A stretch of 60,845 nt of DNA from JBFLYO01 sp040756745 (GTDB lineage: Bacteria; Bacteroidota; Ignavibacteria; UBA10030; UBA6906), in assembly GCA_040756745.1 (NCBI GenBank), contig JBFLYO010000023.1:1-60845 (forward strand), in the 5' to 3' direction. A program made the translations under genes and the position numbers. Each line of letters begins with the position of its first letter. Position 1 is the stretch's first letter. A model generated the notes under the pieces. It did no database searches, had not been told where the DNA came from, and was given only the letters and a program-made list of their open reading frames with translations. Below, piece after piece: positions 42,844 through 55,082 of the stretch.

Positions 42844-44835
42844 ATGCTCCCCGAATCCCTCTTCTTCTCCGTCTTCCTCGTTGCAGCGCTGGCACTCTTT
42901 GCGTGGAACGCCCGCCGTCTGGTTCGGTATCTGAAGGTCGGGAAGAAGGAAAACCGGTTCGACAGAGTTCCTGAACGGCTGAGGCGCGTCTTTGCGATCG
43001 CTCTGGGACAATCGAAGCTGCTACGCGAGCCGCTTGCGGGAGTCCTGCACGCGCTGATCTTCTGGGGATTCGTCATCCTCCTCACTGCCATCCTCGAATC
43101 GATCGGTGAGGGAATCGCTCCCGGCTTCTCCCTCGCATTCCTCGGCTCTCTCTATCCGCCGCTGATCTTCATCGCCGAACTGTTCGGCCTACTGGTGCTG
43201 ATCAGTGTCGTTGTTTCGATTTTCCGGCGACTTGTCGCCCCTCCGGAGCGACTGCGCGTTTCGGGACACGCCAAGTGGGATGCGGTCCTCATCCTCTTCC
43301 TGATCCTGGTGGTGATGGTGACGATGTTCGGGCAGAACAGCGCGAGGATCGCGCTCGGCCTGGAGACCGCCCCGGCGGCCCGTCTCGTGTCGGCGGTATT
43401 CGCCCCCTCGTTCACGGGCGATGGCACGCATATGTGGTTCCGGATATTCTTCTGGGGCCACATGATCGCGGTCCTTGGATTCCTGAATTACCTGCCGTTC
43501 TCCAAGCATCTTCACATCCTCACCTCGATTCCCAACGTTTATTTCTCCAGCCTCGGCCCAAAAGGCGCGCTAGCTCCGGTGAATCTTGCGGACGAGTCGG
43601 CGACGAAGTTTGGCGCCACTGACGTTGAGGATCTGACGTGGAAACAACTCCTCAACGGCTACACCTGTACCGAGTGTGGACGCTGTACATCCGCCTGTCC
43701 TGCACATTCCACCGGCAAGCTCCTCAACCCGAAGAAGATCATCGTCGACGTACGGGCGAGGACGATGCAGAAGGCGCCCCTGATGCTTGCCGGCACGACG
43801 GAAGGAGCAGCGGCAGGCAATACGCTGCTCGATCATTTCATCACCGAGCAGGAGCTCTGGGCCTGCACCACCTGCATGGCGTGCGTGCAGGAGTGTCCGG
43901 TCATGATCGAGCATGTTGATACGATCGTTGAGATGCGGCGTGGGCTTGTGCTCAACGAATCGCGATTCCCCGATGAACTGAAGACGACGTTCAGCAATCT
44001 TGAGCGCAACTATACGCCGTGGGGATTCGGGCATGCATCGCGCGCCGACTGGGCCGAAGGAATTTCCGTACCGCGGATTGCGGATTGCGGAACGGCGGAG
44101 ATACTCTTCTGGGTTGGGTGTGCCGGGGCGTATGACGCCCGCTACCGGAAGGTCTCGAGGGCGTTCGCCCAGCTGCTGAACAGGGCCGGCGTCAACTATG
44201 CTATCCTGGGAACGGAAGAGAAATGCACCGGCGACCCGGCACGTCGCATGGGGAACGAATACCTCGCGCAGTCTCTTATCACGGAAAACATTGCGACACT
44301 CAACAAATACGCCGTCAAAAAGATTGTTACTACCTGCCCCCACTGCCTGCAATCGCTTGGCAGAGAGTACCGACAATTCGGCGGGAACTATGAGGTGGTC
44401 CACCACACGACGCTGCTCAACGAACTCGTGGAGAAGGGGAAACTATCGTTGCCTGCCGCCGTCGCATCGAAGGTGACATTCCACGACCCTTGCTACCTTG
44501 GCCGCTACAACGGCGTCTATGACGATCCGAGGGACCTGCTGGATCGGGTTGGCGGCATCACCAGGGTGGAGATGAAGCGGGCCGGCGACAGAAGCTTTTG
44601 CTGCGGCGCCGGTGGCGGGAGAATGTGGATGGAAGAGCGGGAGGGGAAGCGGGTCAACATCGAACGGACGGAAGAGGCGCTGGCCACCGGAGCGGATACA
44701 ATTGGCACGGGGTGCCCCTTCTGTATGACAATGTTGACGGACGGAGTAAAAGAAAGGGATCCAGCAGGAAGTACAAAGGTTAAGGACGTTGCGGAACTCC
44801 TCTGGGAAGCGATGGAGGGGAGCAATGACAGATAG
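42844..44835 (+). CDS. Membrane (Fe-S) oxidoreductase, HdrD/EtfD-like
   Basis: A fusion of 663 residues. The N-terminal 240 or so residues form a membrane cytochrome-b-like domain (about five helices, with His candidates at 69, 142, 206, 222 and 224). Two 4Fe-4S clusters follow (C275-x2-C278-x2-C281-x3-C285 and C341-x2-C344-x2-C347-x3-C351), then two cysteine-rich CCG domains (GCAGAYD...CPHCLQSLG and FHDPCYLGRYN...CCGAGGG). This is the plan of heterodisulfide-reductase D/E fusions and of EtfD-type enzymes that pass electrons from ETF to quinone. No etfAB genes are in the window, so the electron donor is open. A GGGGG/CCCCC hairpin (42815-42827) precedes it. Confidence 0.88.
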   Translation: MLPESLFFSVFLVAALALFAWNARRLVRYLKVGKKENRFDRVPERLRRVFAIALGQSKLLREPLAGVLHALIFWGFVILLTAILESIGEGIAPGFSLAFLGSLYPPLIFIAELFGLLVLISVVVSIFRRLVAPPERLRVSGHAKWDAVLILFLILVVMVTMFGQNSARIALGLETAPAARLVSAVFAPSFTGDGTHMWFRIFFWGHMIAVLGFLNYLPFSKHLHILTSIPNVYFSSLGPKGALAPVNLADESATKFGATDVEDLTWKQLLNGYTCTECGRCTSACPAHSTGKLLNPKKIIVDVRARTMQKAPLMLAGTTEGAAAGNTLLDHFITEQELWACTTCMACVQECPVMIEHVDTIVEMRRGLVLNESRFPDELKTTFSNLERNYTPWGFGHASRADWAEGISVPRIADCGTAEILFWVGCAGAYDARYRKVSRAFAQLLNRAGVNYAILGTEEKCTGDPARRMGNEYLAQSLITENIATLNKYAVKKIVTTCPHCLQSLGREYRQFGGNYEVVHHTTLLNELVEKGKLSLPAAVASKVTFHDPCYLGRYNGVYDDPRDLLDRVGGITRVEMKRAGDRSFCCGAGGGRMWMEEREGKRVNIERTEEALATGADTIGTGCPFCMTMLTDGVKERDPAGSTKVKDVAELLWEAMEGSNDR

Positions 44836-45853
44836 ATCCAGACGGATTGTGAATGCGGTTGCGCCGATCAGGGTCTGTGATATCGGCGGATGGACCGACA
44901 CCTGGTTTGCAAAGCACGGGGCGGTATTCAACATCGCGGTCTATCCGTACGTCGAAGTGCAGGTCGAAGTAACCGAGCACGCGGAAGGGGCGGAACGGGT
45001 CACGATCTCGGCCGAAAACTTCGGTCAGACCTATGCAATCGACCCCGAGCATATCGTGTACGACAAGCATCCGCTCCTCGAAGCGGCGATCGACGTGATG
45101 CGGCTGCCGCCTGAGATTGGGCTCCGCATCAATATTTTTTCCGATGCGCCGCCGGGCGCGTCTACGGGCACTTCGGCGGCGGTCTCGGTGGCGCTCATCG
45201 GGGCGCTCGACAGTCTGGTCGGCGGAGACCTCGGTCCGCACGAGGTCGCAGGGATGGCGCACTTCATCGAGACCAAGAAGTTGGGGCTGCAGTGCGGGAT
45301 ACAGGACCAGCTCGCCAGCGCGTACGGGGGGATCAACTTCATCGCGATGCATGAGTTTCCGTCATCGACCGTTACCCCCATTCGCATTCCAAACTCCATC
45401 TGGTGGGAGCTCGAGCACCGTCTTGCCGTGATATATATCGGCCGGCCCCACAGCTCCAGCTCGATCCACAACAAGGTCATCGAGGAGTTGGGAGAAAATG
45501 CCTATGCAGACCGACGGCTCGACCGGCTCCGCGGGCTCGCCGTTGAAGCGCGTGATGCCGTGGTCGCCGGCAATTTTCGTGCGCTGGGGAGGGTGATGAA
45601 CGACAACACCGATGTCCAGCGAGAACTCCATCCCGCGCTGGTCTGCCCGAAGATGGAAGAGATCATCGCGGTCGCGCGAGAGTTTGGCGCACTGGGCGTC
45701 AAAGTGAACGGGGCGGGAGGCGATGGGGGATCGCTGACGATCCTTACCGACGGTGACATGTCGAAGAAACGCTCCATGCTGCGGACATTGACCGGACATG
45801 CGTTCACATCACTTCCGCTGTACCTGTCGCGCCAGGGTCTGCGGGTCTGGTAA
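44825..45853 (+). CDS. GHMP-family sugar kinase
   Basis: A GHMP kinase of 342 residues. Motif 1 with the substrate Asp is APIRVCDIGGWTDTWFA, motif 2 (ATP loop) is APPGASTGTSAAVS, and motif 3 near the end is GVKVNGAGGDGGSLTIL. The IGGWTDT form occurs in sugar 1-kinases of the fucokinase/heptose-kinase branch. The ATG at 44825 follows GGAGGGGAG and overlaps the end of the oxidoreductase gene by 11 bases. A role in supplying an activated sugar for the cell surface is inferred; the exact sugar cannot be stated. Confidence 0.85.
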   Translation: MTDRSRRIVNAVAPIRVCDIGGWTDTWFAKHGAVFNIAVYPYVEVQVEVTEHAEGAERVTISAENFGQTYAIDPEHIVYDKHPLLEAAIDVMRLPPEIGLRINIFSDAPPGASTGTSAAVSVALIGALDSLVGGDLGPHEVAGMAHFIETKKLGLQCGIQDQLASAYGGINFIAMHEFPSSTVTPIRIPNSIWWELEHRLAVIYIGRPHSSSSIHNKVIEELGENAYADRRLDRLRGLAVEARDAVVAGNFRALGRVMNDNTDVQRELHPALVCPKMEEIIAVAREFGALGVKVNGAGGDGGSLTILTDGDMSKKRSMLRTLTGHAFTSLPLYLSRQGLRVW

Positions 45854-45903
45854 CCCGTGCAGAGTCGCGAGCGCAAGCATTGCATGCATTCACAAGGTGA
45901 CGA

Positions 45904-47445
45904 GTGGCGATTTCACTGATCAAGCGTATCGGCGATTGGTTCAACAGGTTTTCCAAGGGCAAACCCGTAGAGGCGCTCCCCCCATCGACTCCTCCTCAGC
46001 GAGGACGAGAAAGGGAATGGAGAAAACAAGACACGCATCCATCACGTGAGCGGCGGCCCCAGCGCGCCCCTCGGCCGCCTCGTCCGGGCGCGCCGGAACC
46101 GGTCCGCGTTGAACGATGGGATCCCTCCAGTTTCAGAGTCCCGCCCGCCGAAGGGAAGGTCAGATTCCATGACTTCGATCTTCCTCCGGAGCTCATGCAC
46201 GCAATTGCCGATCTGGGATTCCGCTACTGCACGCCGATCCAGGCCGGCATACTCCGACAGACTCTCGAAGGCTTGGATGCCACCGGTCGGGCGCAAACCG
46301 GGACGGGTAAGACGGCTGCATTCCTGATCACCATCCTCGCTCATTTCCTCCGCCATCCTGCACCGGAGCCCCGCAAACGCGGGACACCGCGGGCGCTAAT
46401 CCTCGCTCCCACGCGCGAGCTTGTGCTGCAAATCGAGAAAGACGCACACGCCCTCAGTAAGCACACACGGTGCAAGGCGATGGCTGTCTTCGGCGGGATG
46501 GACTACACGAAACAGCAGCGGATGCTGCGTGAAGGGCCAATCGATATCGTTGCGGCGACGCCGGGACGGCTTCTGGATTACAAGCGCAAAGGGGACATCA
46601 ACCTCAGCAAGGTCGAGGTCCTCGTCATCGACGAAGCCGACCGGATGCTCGACATGGGGTTCATCCCCGATGTCCGGCGCATCATCGAAAGCACGCCGAT
46701 GAAGGGGAAGCGACAGACGATGTTCTTCAGCGCCACGCTGACACCCGAGGTGAACCGTCTGGCCGCCTCATGGACAAGGAACCCGGTGCAGGTCGACGTC
46801 ACGCCGCCGAAGGAGATCACACTTTCTACGATCGATCAGGTCGTCTATATCATTACCAATGAGGAAAAACTGACGCTGCTGTACAACCTCATCACAAAGT
46901 ACAACCTCGAGCGGGTGATGGTGTTTGCGAATCGGCGCGATGAAACACAGCACCTCAAGGACCGGCTCTCCGCCTACGGCATCAGCTGCGGGCTGCTTTC
47001 GGGAGACGTGTCGCAGGAACAGCGGCTGAAGACGCTGGAGGCGTTCCGGAACGGCAGGATCAAGGTGCTTGTCGCAACCGACGTCGCTGCGCGCGGACTG
47101 CACATTGAAGGGGTGAGTCATGTCGTCAATTATACCCTGCCGCTCGACCCTGAAGACTACGTTCACCGGATAGGGCGAACCGGGCGCGCCGGTGCCACCG
47201 GCACGTCGGTCAGTTTTGCCACCGAGACCGAAGCGTATGAGATCCCCGATATCGAGCAGTTCATCGGCCGAGCACTGAAGGCGATTCACCCCGATCCCGA
47301 TTTGCTTGCTCCGCTTCCGGCAGGAGTCGTTGAACCACAGATGCATCACCGTCGACCTCCGCACGGCGGCGACCGTGGCCGCCCGCACGGACGTCGGCGC
47401 GGCCACGACCGCGGCGGTCGGCATGGCGGGCATCGAAGACACTGA
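45904..47445 (+). CDS. DEAD-box ATP-dependent RNA helicase
   Basis: An RNA helicase of 513 residues starting at GTG after AAGGTGA. An N-terminal basic linker (to about residue 75) precedes the core. The core has the Q motif (FRYCTPIQ), Walker A AQTGTGKT, PTRELV, DEAD (VLVIDEADRMLDMGF), SAT (FSATL), and the helicase C domain ending in HRIGRTGRAG. The C-terminal tail (about 35 residues, His/Arg/Gly repeats such as GGDRGRPHGRRRGHDRGG) is a disordered RNA-binding tail of the RhlE/CsdA kind. It probably acts in ribosome assembly or mRNA decay; rnr elsewhere in the window belongs to the same process. Confidence 0.93.
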   Translation: MAISLIKRIGDWFNRFSKGKPVEALPPSTPPQRGREREWRKQDTHPSRERRPQRAPRPPRPGAPEPVRVERWDPSSFRVPPAEGKVRFHDFDLPPELMHAIADLGFRYCTPIQAGILRQTLEGLDATGRAQTGTGKTAAFLITILAHFLRHPAPEPRKRGTPRALILAPTRELVLQIEKDAHALSKHTRCKAMAVFGGMDYTKQQRMLREGPIDIVAATPGRLLDYKRKGDINLSKVEVLVIDEADRMLDMGFIPDVRRIIESTPMKGKRQTMFFSATLTPEVNRLAASWTRNPVQVDVTPPKEITLSTIDQVVYIITNEEKLTLLYNLITKYNLERVMVFANRRDETQHLKDRLSAYGISCGLLSGDVSQEQRLKTLEAFRNGRIKVLVATDVAARGLHIEGVSHVVNYTLPLDPEDYVHRIGRTGRAGATGTSVSFATETEAYEIPDIEQFIGRALKAIHPDPDLLAPLPAGVVEPQMHHRRPPHGGDRGRPHGRRRGHDRGGRHGGHRRH

Positions 47446-47485
47446 CATTCCTCTTCTCCCACTCCGACATTCAGGAATAGACGTC

Positions 47486-50776
<3,291 letters not shown>

Positions 50777-50777
50777 A

Positions 50778-50890
50778 GAGTAGGGCGGTAGGGAGGTAAG
50801 GGGTAAGGGGCTTAGTGGTTCCAATTCAATCCGCAATTGACAATCCACAATCGGTCTCCCCCTACTCCTTACAGCCATACTCCCTACTCC
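50778..50890. repeat. Heptamer repeats with inverted ends between convergent genes
   Basis: Left part (50778-50812): purine-rich units of the GTAGGGA/GGTAAGG kind. Middle (50822-50855): ATCCGCA, ATTGACA, ATCCACA units with a 7-base period. Right part (50856-50890): the pyrimidine-rich complement of the left (CTACTCC, CATACTC, CCTACTCC). Left and right could pair imperfectly over about 30 bases. It lies between the stops of the BNR-repeat and beta-helix genes, where it might serve as a two-way transcription barrier. Confidence 0.8.
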
Positions 50891-50897
50891 AGGCGGT

Positions 50898-52994
50898 TTA
50901 CCTGACGAACCTGTTTCCCTCGAACAACCGCTTCACCTCAGCGCTCTCCTGAATCAACGCTTCATAGCCATCCTGTGCATCGATATCCAGATAATACGGA
51001 TCCCACCCCTTCTGCCCGGGCTTCCAGCGACGCAGCACGACCGGGTCGCCGACAATGTTGTCCTTCACGGTGACGACGGAAAAATCGAACGCGTTCCAGT
51101 CGTACACATCCATCCACCGGCCGCCGAATGAAAGGTTATTGACGATCCGGTTGTACTTCGGGACCGCCGGCTCGCCGTCGTATTGGCGCAACAGCTCCGG
51201 GTATCGCACGCTGTAGGGGGGCTGGCTGTAGTTCATATCATCCATCTTGGTGAAGAGCTCCGGATAGGTTCCGTCGAAGTAATACGACGCCCAGCCGAGT
51301 CCTCGCGCGTCGACATGGATCGACGGACTGCATTCAATGTAAGAATTGCCATCCACAAGGTTGTCCCTTCCCCCGCCGATCATCGTCGCGCGACCGGCAC
51401 GGTAGAACACGTTCCCGTACACCTTGAAGCCGCTCGCCCAGTCGTCGAGATACACGGCCATCACGCCGTGAAGCCCTGGTCCTTTGAGATCGCGGAAATA
51501 GTTGTAGCGTATCACGTTCCCCCGCCAAGTCCAGTCACGTCCGGTATGGATGGCGCCGGCGTCTCCAGTCTCCTTCATCAGGGCATAAAATTCACTCCTC
51601 TCGATCAGATGGTCGTTCCCCTTGATGTAGATTCCTTCGAATGGCGAGTCATGGATGAGGTTGTTTACTACGCGGTGTCCTACGCCGTCCATCACCACGG
51701 CATATTGTCCAGTCCGCAACCAGGTGCTGTAGTGGTGGATGTGGTTGTCAATGGAAAAGTGCGCGCCCGGGTTGAGTGTCTTCCTGTCGCCGCCCCGCAA
51801 CATAATCCCTCCAAGACCGACTTCATAGATCGTTGAGGCGGCAACACCGTTGCGAACTCCGCCATCGATCGTGACTCCGTCTCCCCCAAGTGAGTGCAGC
51901 GTGCATCTTCTGATGTCGACGTCATGTCCGCCGTTGATCGCTATCCCCGATCCGCGCGAATAGGCAAGGTGAAGCCCCTCCACAACCAGCCAGGCCGAAC
52001 TGTCGATCCGGATAAGTGGCTGCTCCATGAGAGAAACCTCCACCGATCCTTTCCGTAGAGGTGCTGGAGGCCAGAAATAGAGCTTGCCCCAGGCACGGTC
52101 GAGGTACCATTCGCCGGGAGCATCGAGCTCCTCCAGGACGTTCAGCACGTAATATCGCTGGTTTGTTGTATAGCCGTAGTGATGGTGCGGAGGGCGGATG
52201 AGAAACTCCTGATTTACCGTATCGATCGAGGTGACGTGCTGGTACGAATCGCTCCAGTCAAATGTCCAGTATCCGTGCAGTATAATGTCGGCCGCATGTG
52301 TCCACATGGACGGGCGGTTCCCTGCATACGTGATACGGCCATAGTGCCGTCCGGCAGGGACCCCCTTGAAGCGTTTCTCCCGGTCGAGTCCCTTATTGAA
52401 GAGCGTATCACCCGACTGCGGCACGTCGGCGATCCTAATCCATCCGCTGTTCGGGTATCGGGCGACGGTCATCCGTTCTCCTTCGAAAAAGAGCTCCATC
52501 GGCGGACCACCGCGCGGAGGGAGTGTTTCGAAACTGCCGATGCCGTTCGTGTCGATATCGGCCACAAGGACTTCATCGCGTGCCTCGGGAGCGAGTCGGG
52601 CACGGACCGTCGTGTCAGTCACCGGCCTGAAGCCATCAATCATCCGGCTTCCCGTGAAGATCACCGTTTCGCCCTGATATGCCCGCCAGAAATTCAGAAA
52701 GTTCATCATGCCAGAATCCTGCTTCGAGAGAATGAAGCTTGAATTGAGGCGGTAGGTGCCCTGACGGATGAGCACCGTCACGCCAGGTGCATCCCTCGAT
52801 TTTCTCCATTCGCGCGCTGCGTCCCGCGCGCGTTCGAGCGTCGCAAACGGTCCGTCGCTCCCTGCGTAATTCGGCGCGGCAAGCGTGCCGGACCAGTGGT
52901 CGTTGCCGTTTTGCGCGACGAAGAATTGCATCAGACCCTGCGCTCCCGCCAATGAACTGGAGAGCAGGAAGAGAAAGAGAAGTGAACGAAGCAT
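50898..52994 (-). CDS. Secreted right-handed beta-helix protein
   Basis: An exported protein of 698 residues with signal peptide MLRSLLFLFLLSSSLAGAQG. The N-terminus has the pattern FFVAQNGNDHWSGTLAAPN...GPFATLERARDAAREWR found in parallel beta-helix carbohydrate-active proteins. The centre shows beta-helix coils (LVVEGLHLAYSRGSGIAINGGHDVDIRRCTLHSLGGDGVTI and onward, positions about 335-440). It probably acts on or binds a polysaccharide; the enzyme class cannot be told. The ATG at 52994 was chosen because any start near 53042 would fall inside the promoter. Confidence 0.85.
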   Translation of the reverse strand: MLRSLLFLFLLSSSLAGAQGLMQFFVAQNGNDHWSGTLAAPNYAGSDGPFATLERARDAAREWRKSRDAPGVTVLIRQGTYRLNSSFILSKQDSGMMNFLNFWRAYQGETVIFTGSRMIDGFRPVTDTTVRARLAPEARDEVLVADIDTNGIGSFETLPPRGGPPMELFFEGERMTVARYPNSGWIRIADVPQSGDTLFNKGLDREKRFKGVPAGRHYGRITYAGNRPSMWTHAADIILHGYWTFDWSDSYQHVTSIDTVNQEFLIRPPHHHYGYTTNQRYYVLNVLEELDAPGEWYLDRAWGKLYFWPPAPLRKGSVEVSLMEQPLIRIDSSAWLVVEGLHLAYSRGSGIAINGGHDVDIRRCTLHSLGGDGVTIDGGVRNGVAASTIYEVGLGGIMLRGGDRKTLNPGAHFSIDNHIHHYSTWLRTGQYAVVMDGVGHRVVNNLIHDSPFEGIYIKGNDHLIERSEFYALMKETGDAGAIHTGRDWTWRGNVIRYNYFRDLKGPGLHGVMAVYLDDWASGFKVYGNVFYRAGRATMIGGGRDNLVDGNSYIECSPSIHVDARGLGWASYYFDGTYPELFTKMDDMNYSQPPYSVRYPELLRQYDGEPAVPKYNRIVNNLSFGGRWMDVYDWNAFDFSVVTVKDNIVGDPVVLRRWKPGQKGWDPYYLDIDAQDGYEALIQESAEVKRLFEGNRFVR

Positions 52995-53040
52995 CGGAGT
53001 CGGGTCGGGGGATAAGTGAGGTCTGGTGAAACGCAAAATC

Positions 53041-53070
53041 AATATAACGGCGGAATTTCCTCAATCGCAA
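53041..53070 (-). promoter_or_regulatory. Probable promoter of the beta-helix gene
   Basis: On the minus strand: TTGCGA (53070-53065), 18 bases, TATATT (53046-53041). It is divergent from the promoter at 53084-53111. Confidence 0.55.
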
Positions 53071-53083
53071 GCCACTCTTTTCT

Positions 53084-53111
53084 TTGAATGTTGATGCGAA
53101 TCGCGTATCTT
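53084..53111 (+). promoter_or_regulatory. Probable promoter of the UroD-family gene
   Basis: TTGAAT (53084-53089), 16 bases, TATCTT (53106-53111). The expected transcript start is near 53118, about 19 bases before the ATG at 53137. Confidence 0.5.
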
Positions 53112-53136
53112 TAGTGATACGGCACAAGCTTCACGC

Positions 53137-54204
53137 ATGACATCCAGAGACCGCGTCCGCACGGCGTTCGCCCACGGAACGCCGGACCGTATCCCCATCG
53201 ATTACCTCGCCAATCCCGGCATCGACCGCCGGCTGAAGGAGCATTTTGGTCTTGCGGCTGGAGACGATGAAGGGTTGCGGCGGGTGTTGGGAGTCGATTT
53301 TCTTGAGATCACTCCGCAGTACATCGGCCCTCCGTTGCATCAGCAAGTCGATGGGCGGAAAATCGATATCTGGGGGATCAGGACCCGCTGGGTGAACCAC
53401 GGGAGCGGCGGGTACTGGGATTATTGTGACTTTCCTTTGAGGATTGCCGACGAAGAGGCGGTGGAGCGCTGGCCGATGCCATCGCCCGATGATTTCGATT
53501 ACGAAGGTGCCCTTGCTTCATGCAAGCTGAACAGAGATTATTGCCTGATCATCGGCAATCCCGGAGCGGGAGACACTATGAATACCGCCGGGATGATCAG
53601 GACAGTCGAGCAGATGCTTCTCGATCTGATGGAAGAAAACTCCCCCGGGCTCAGATTCATCGACAGGAAGAATGCCGTCCAGCTCGAGGTATATGAACGA
53701 ATGCTGGATAAGGCCAGAGGGATGTACGATGTTCTCTGGCTGGGGGAAGATCTCGGGACGCAGCGGGGGCCGATGATCAGCACGTCAGTGTTTCAGCGAC
53801 ACATCCGTCCGCGGCACCAGAAGTTCGTCGACCTTGCCCGCGCCTATGGGCTTCAGGTGATGATGCACTGCTGCGGATCGAGCAGCTGGGCGTTTGACGA
53901 TTTTCTTGAGATGGGGATTACCATTGTGGACACGTTGCAACCCGAGGCCGCAAACATGTCGCCGGCATATCTCAAGCACCGCTACGGAAACAGGATGTCA
54001 TTTCATGGCTGTATCTCCACTGCCGGCAATATCTCATCAGGCACAAAGGCCGACACGGTGCGGGAGGTGAAGGAGACGCTGGACGTGATGATGCCTGGAG
54101 GAGGATACGCGTTTTCCCCCACGCATATGTTGCAGGATAACTCGCCCACGGAGAATGTCGTGGCCGCATACGAAACCGCGCTGAGGGACGGGCAATACCG
54201 ATGA
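53137..54204 (+). CDS. Uroporphyrinogen decarboxylase-family protein (not HemE)
   Basis: A TIM-barrel protein of 355 residues of the UroD/MtaA superfamily. The N-terminal MTSRDRVRTAFAHGTPDRIPIDY matches the methyltransferase-like branch (HemE would have an RPVW-type motif with key Arg). The metal-binding pattern HCCGS (MMHCCGSSSWAFDDF) and a later Cys (FHGCISTAGNIS) are like those of corrinoid methyltransferases. It may demethylate or decarboxylate a small molecule; no corrinoid protein gene is nearby. Its stop overlaps the rhomboid start (ATGA). Confidence 0.87.
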   Translation: MTSRDRVRTAFAHGTPDRIPIDYLANPGIDRRLKEHFGLAAGDDEGLRRVLGVDFLEITPQYIGPPLHQQVDGRKIDIWGIRTRWVNHGSGGYWDYCDFPLRIADEEAVERWPMPSPDDFDYEGALASCKLNRDYCLIIGNPGAGDTMNTAGMIRTVEQMLLDLMEENSPGLRFIDRKNAVQLEVYERMLDKARGMYDVLWLGEDLGTQRGPMISTSVFQRHIRPRHQKFVDLARAYGLQVMMHCCGSSSWAFDDFLEMGITIVDTLQPEAANMSPAYLKHRYGNRMSFHGCISTAGNISSGTKADTVREVKETLDVMMPGGGYAFSPTHMLQDNSPTENVVAAYETALRDGQYR

Positions 54205-54953
54205 CCTCATGGACCATGCGGCTGATCGCCGCCAACGTGATCGTCTACCTCCTGAACATGCTCGCCCCCGGGCTGACGCCAGCCATGATGCTTGTGCCGG
54301 CCGATGTGTTCGTCCGCCCCTGGACGATCGTCACGTACATGTTCATGCATGCCAACCTGACGCATATTCTTTTCAACATGCTCGGGCTCTTCTTCTTTGG
54401 TCCGCGACTGGAGCTCGAACTCGGCGGCAAGCGATTCCTCTTGCTCTACTTCATCAGCGGAATATCGGGGGGAGCTCTCTCATTTCTCTTTACTCCCTAC
54501 TCCGCAATCGTCGGCGCCTCGGGGGCTGTCTTCGGGGTCTTCCTGGGCTTCGCCTACTTCTGGCCCCGCGAAAGGATATACATTTGGGGAGTCCTCCCCG
54601 TTGAATCGCGGATCCTTGTGATCATCATGACCCTGCTCTCCCTGTACGGCGGGTTGGGCGGCGGCGGATCTGACATCGCCCATTTCGCTCATCTCGGCGG
54701 ATTCGTCGGGGCCTATTTGTATCTCAAGTGGGTCGACAAGCATTCTCCACAAGCGGTCATGATGAAGGCCATGACGCCGCCAAATCCATCACGCAATGCC
54801 ATAGAACGGTGGGGCAAAATCGACAGGGAAAAATTGCACGAAGTGAACAGGGCGGAGCTCGACAGAATCAGGGAGAAGATGGGGAAGACGGGGGCGGGAA
54901 GGCTGACGGAACAGGAGATATCGTTTTTGAACAGATTCAGTGAAGAGTTATGA
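54201..54953 (+). CDS. Rhomboid-family intramembrane serine protease
   Basis: A protein of 250 residues with six membrane helices. The catalytic Ser107 lies in the GxSG motif GASGAVFG and His164 in AHFAHLGGFVGA. HANLTHILFNM (His50, Asn59) provides the oxyanion-stabilising residues. A soluble C-terminal tail of about 70 residues contains a short helical part. It is translationally coupled to the UroD-family gene. The stop codon (TGA, 54951-54953) lies within the first heptamer unit of the repeat that follows. Confidence 0.93.
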   Translation: MTSWTMRLIAANVIVYLLNMLAPGLTPAMMLVPADVFVRPWTIVTYMFMHANLTHILFNMLGLFFFGPRLELELGGKRFLLLYFISGISGGALSFLFTPYSAIVGASGAVFGVFLGFAYFWPRERIYIWGVLPVESRILVIIMTLLSLYGGLGGGGSDIAHFAHLGGFVGAYLYLKWVDKHSPQAVMMKAMTPPNPSRNAIERWGKIDREKLHEVNRAELDRIREKMGKTGAGRLTEQEISFLNRFSEEL

Positions 54954-55062
54954 GTGATGAGTCAAGAGTAGGGGCAGAACATGTTCTGCCCAATTGAAGA
55001 TGGAGGATTGAAGATCGAGGATTGTGAATGATACGGTGCAATGACCCGATGATTCAATGTGA
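54945..55062. repeat. Heptamer arrays around a perfect 20-bp palindrome
   Basis: Units GAGTTAT, GAGTGAT, GAGTCAA and GAGTAGG (54945-54972) lead into the perfect palindrome GGGCAGAACATGTTCTGCCC (54972-54991). Then come ATTGAAG, ATGGAGG, ATTGAAG, ATCGAGG and ATTGTGA (54993-55027), and a third run with the same period (TGAATGA, TACGGTG, CAATGAC, CCGATGA, TTCAATG) to about 55062. The array starts over the rhomboid stop codon and runs up to 20 bases before the next gene. Confidence 0.88.
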
Positions 55063-55082
55063 CATTTACATGGAGACCACAC

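Noticed and set aside
54945..55062. CRISPR array
   Set aside because: Repeat units are 7 bases, contiguous and degenerate, without spacers; no cas genes are in the window.
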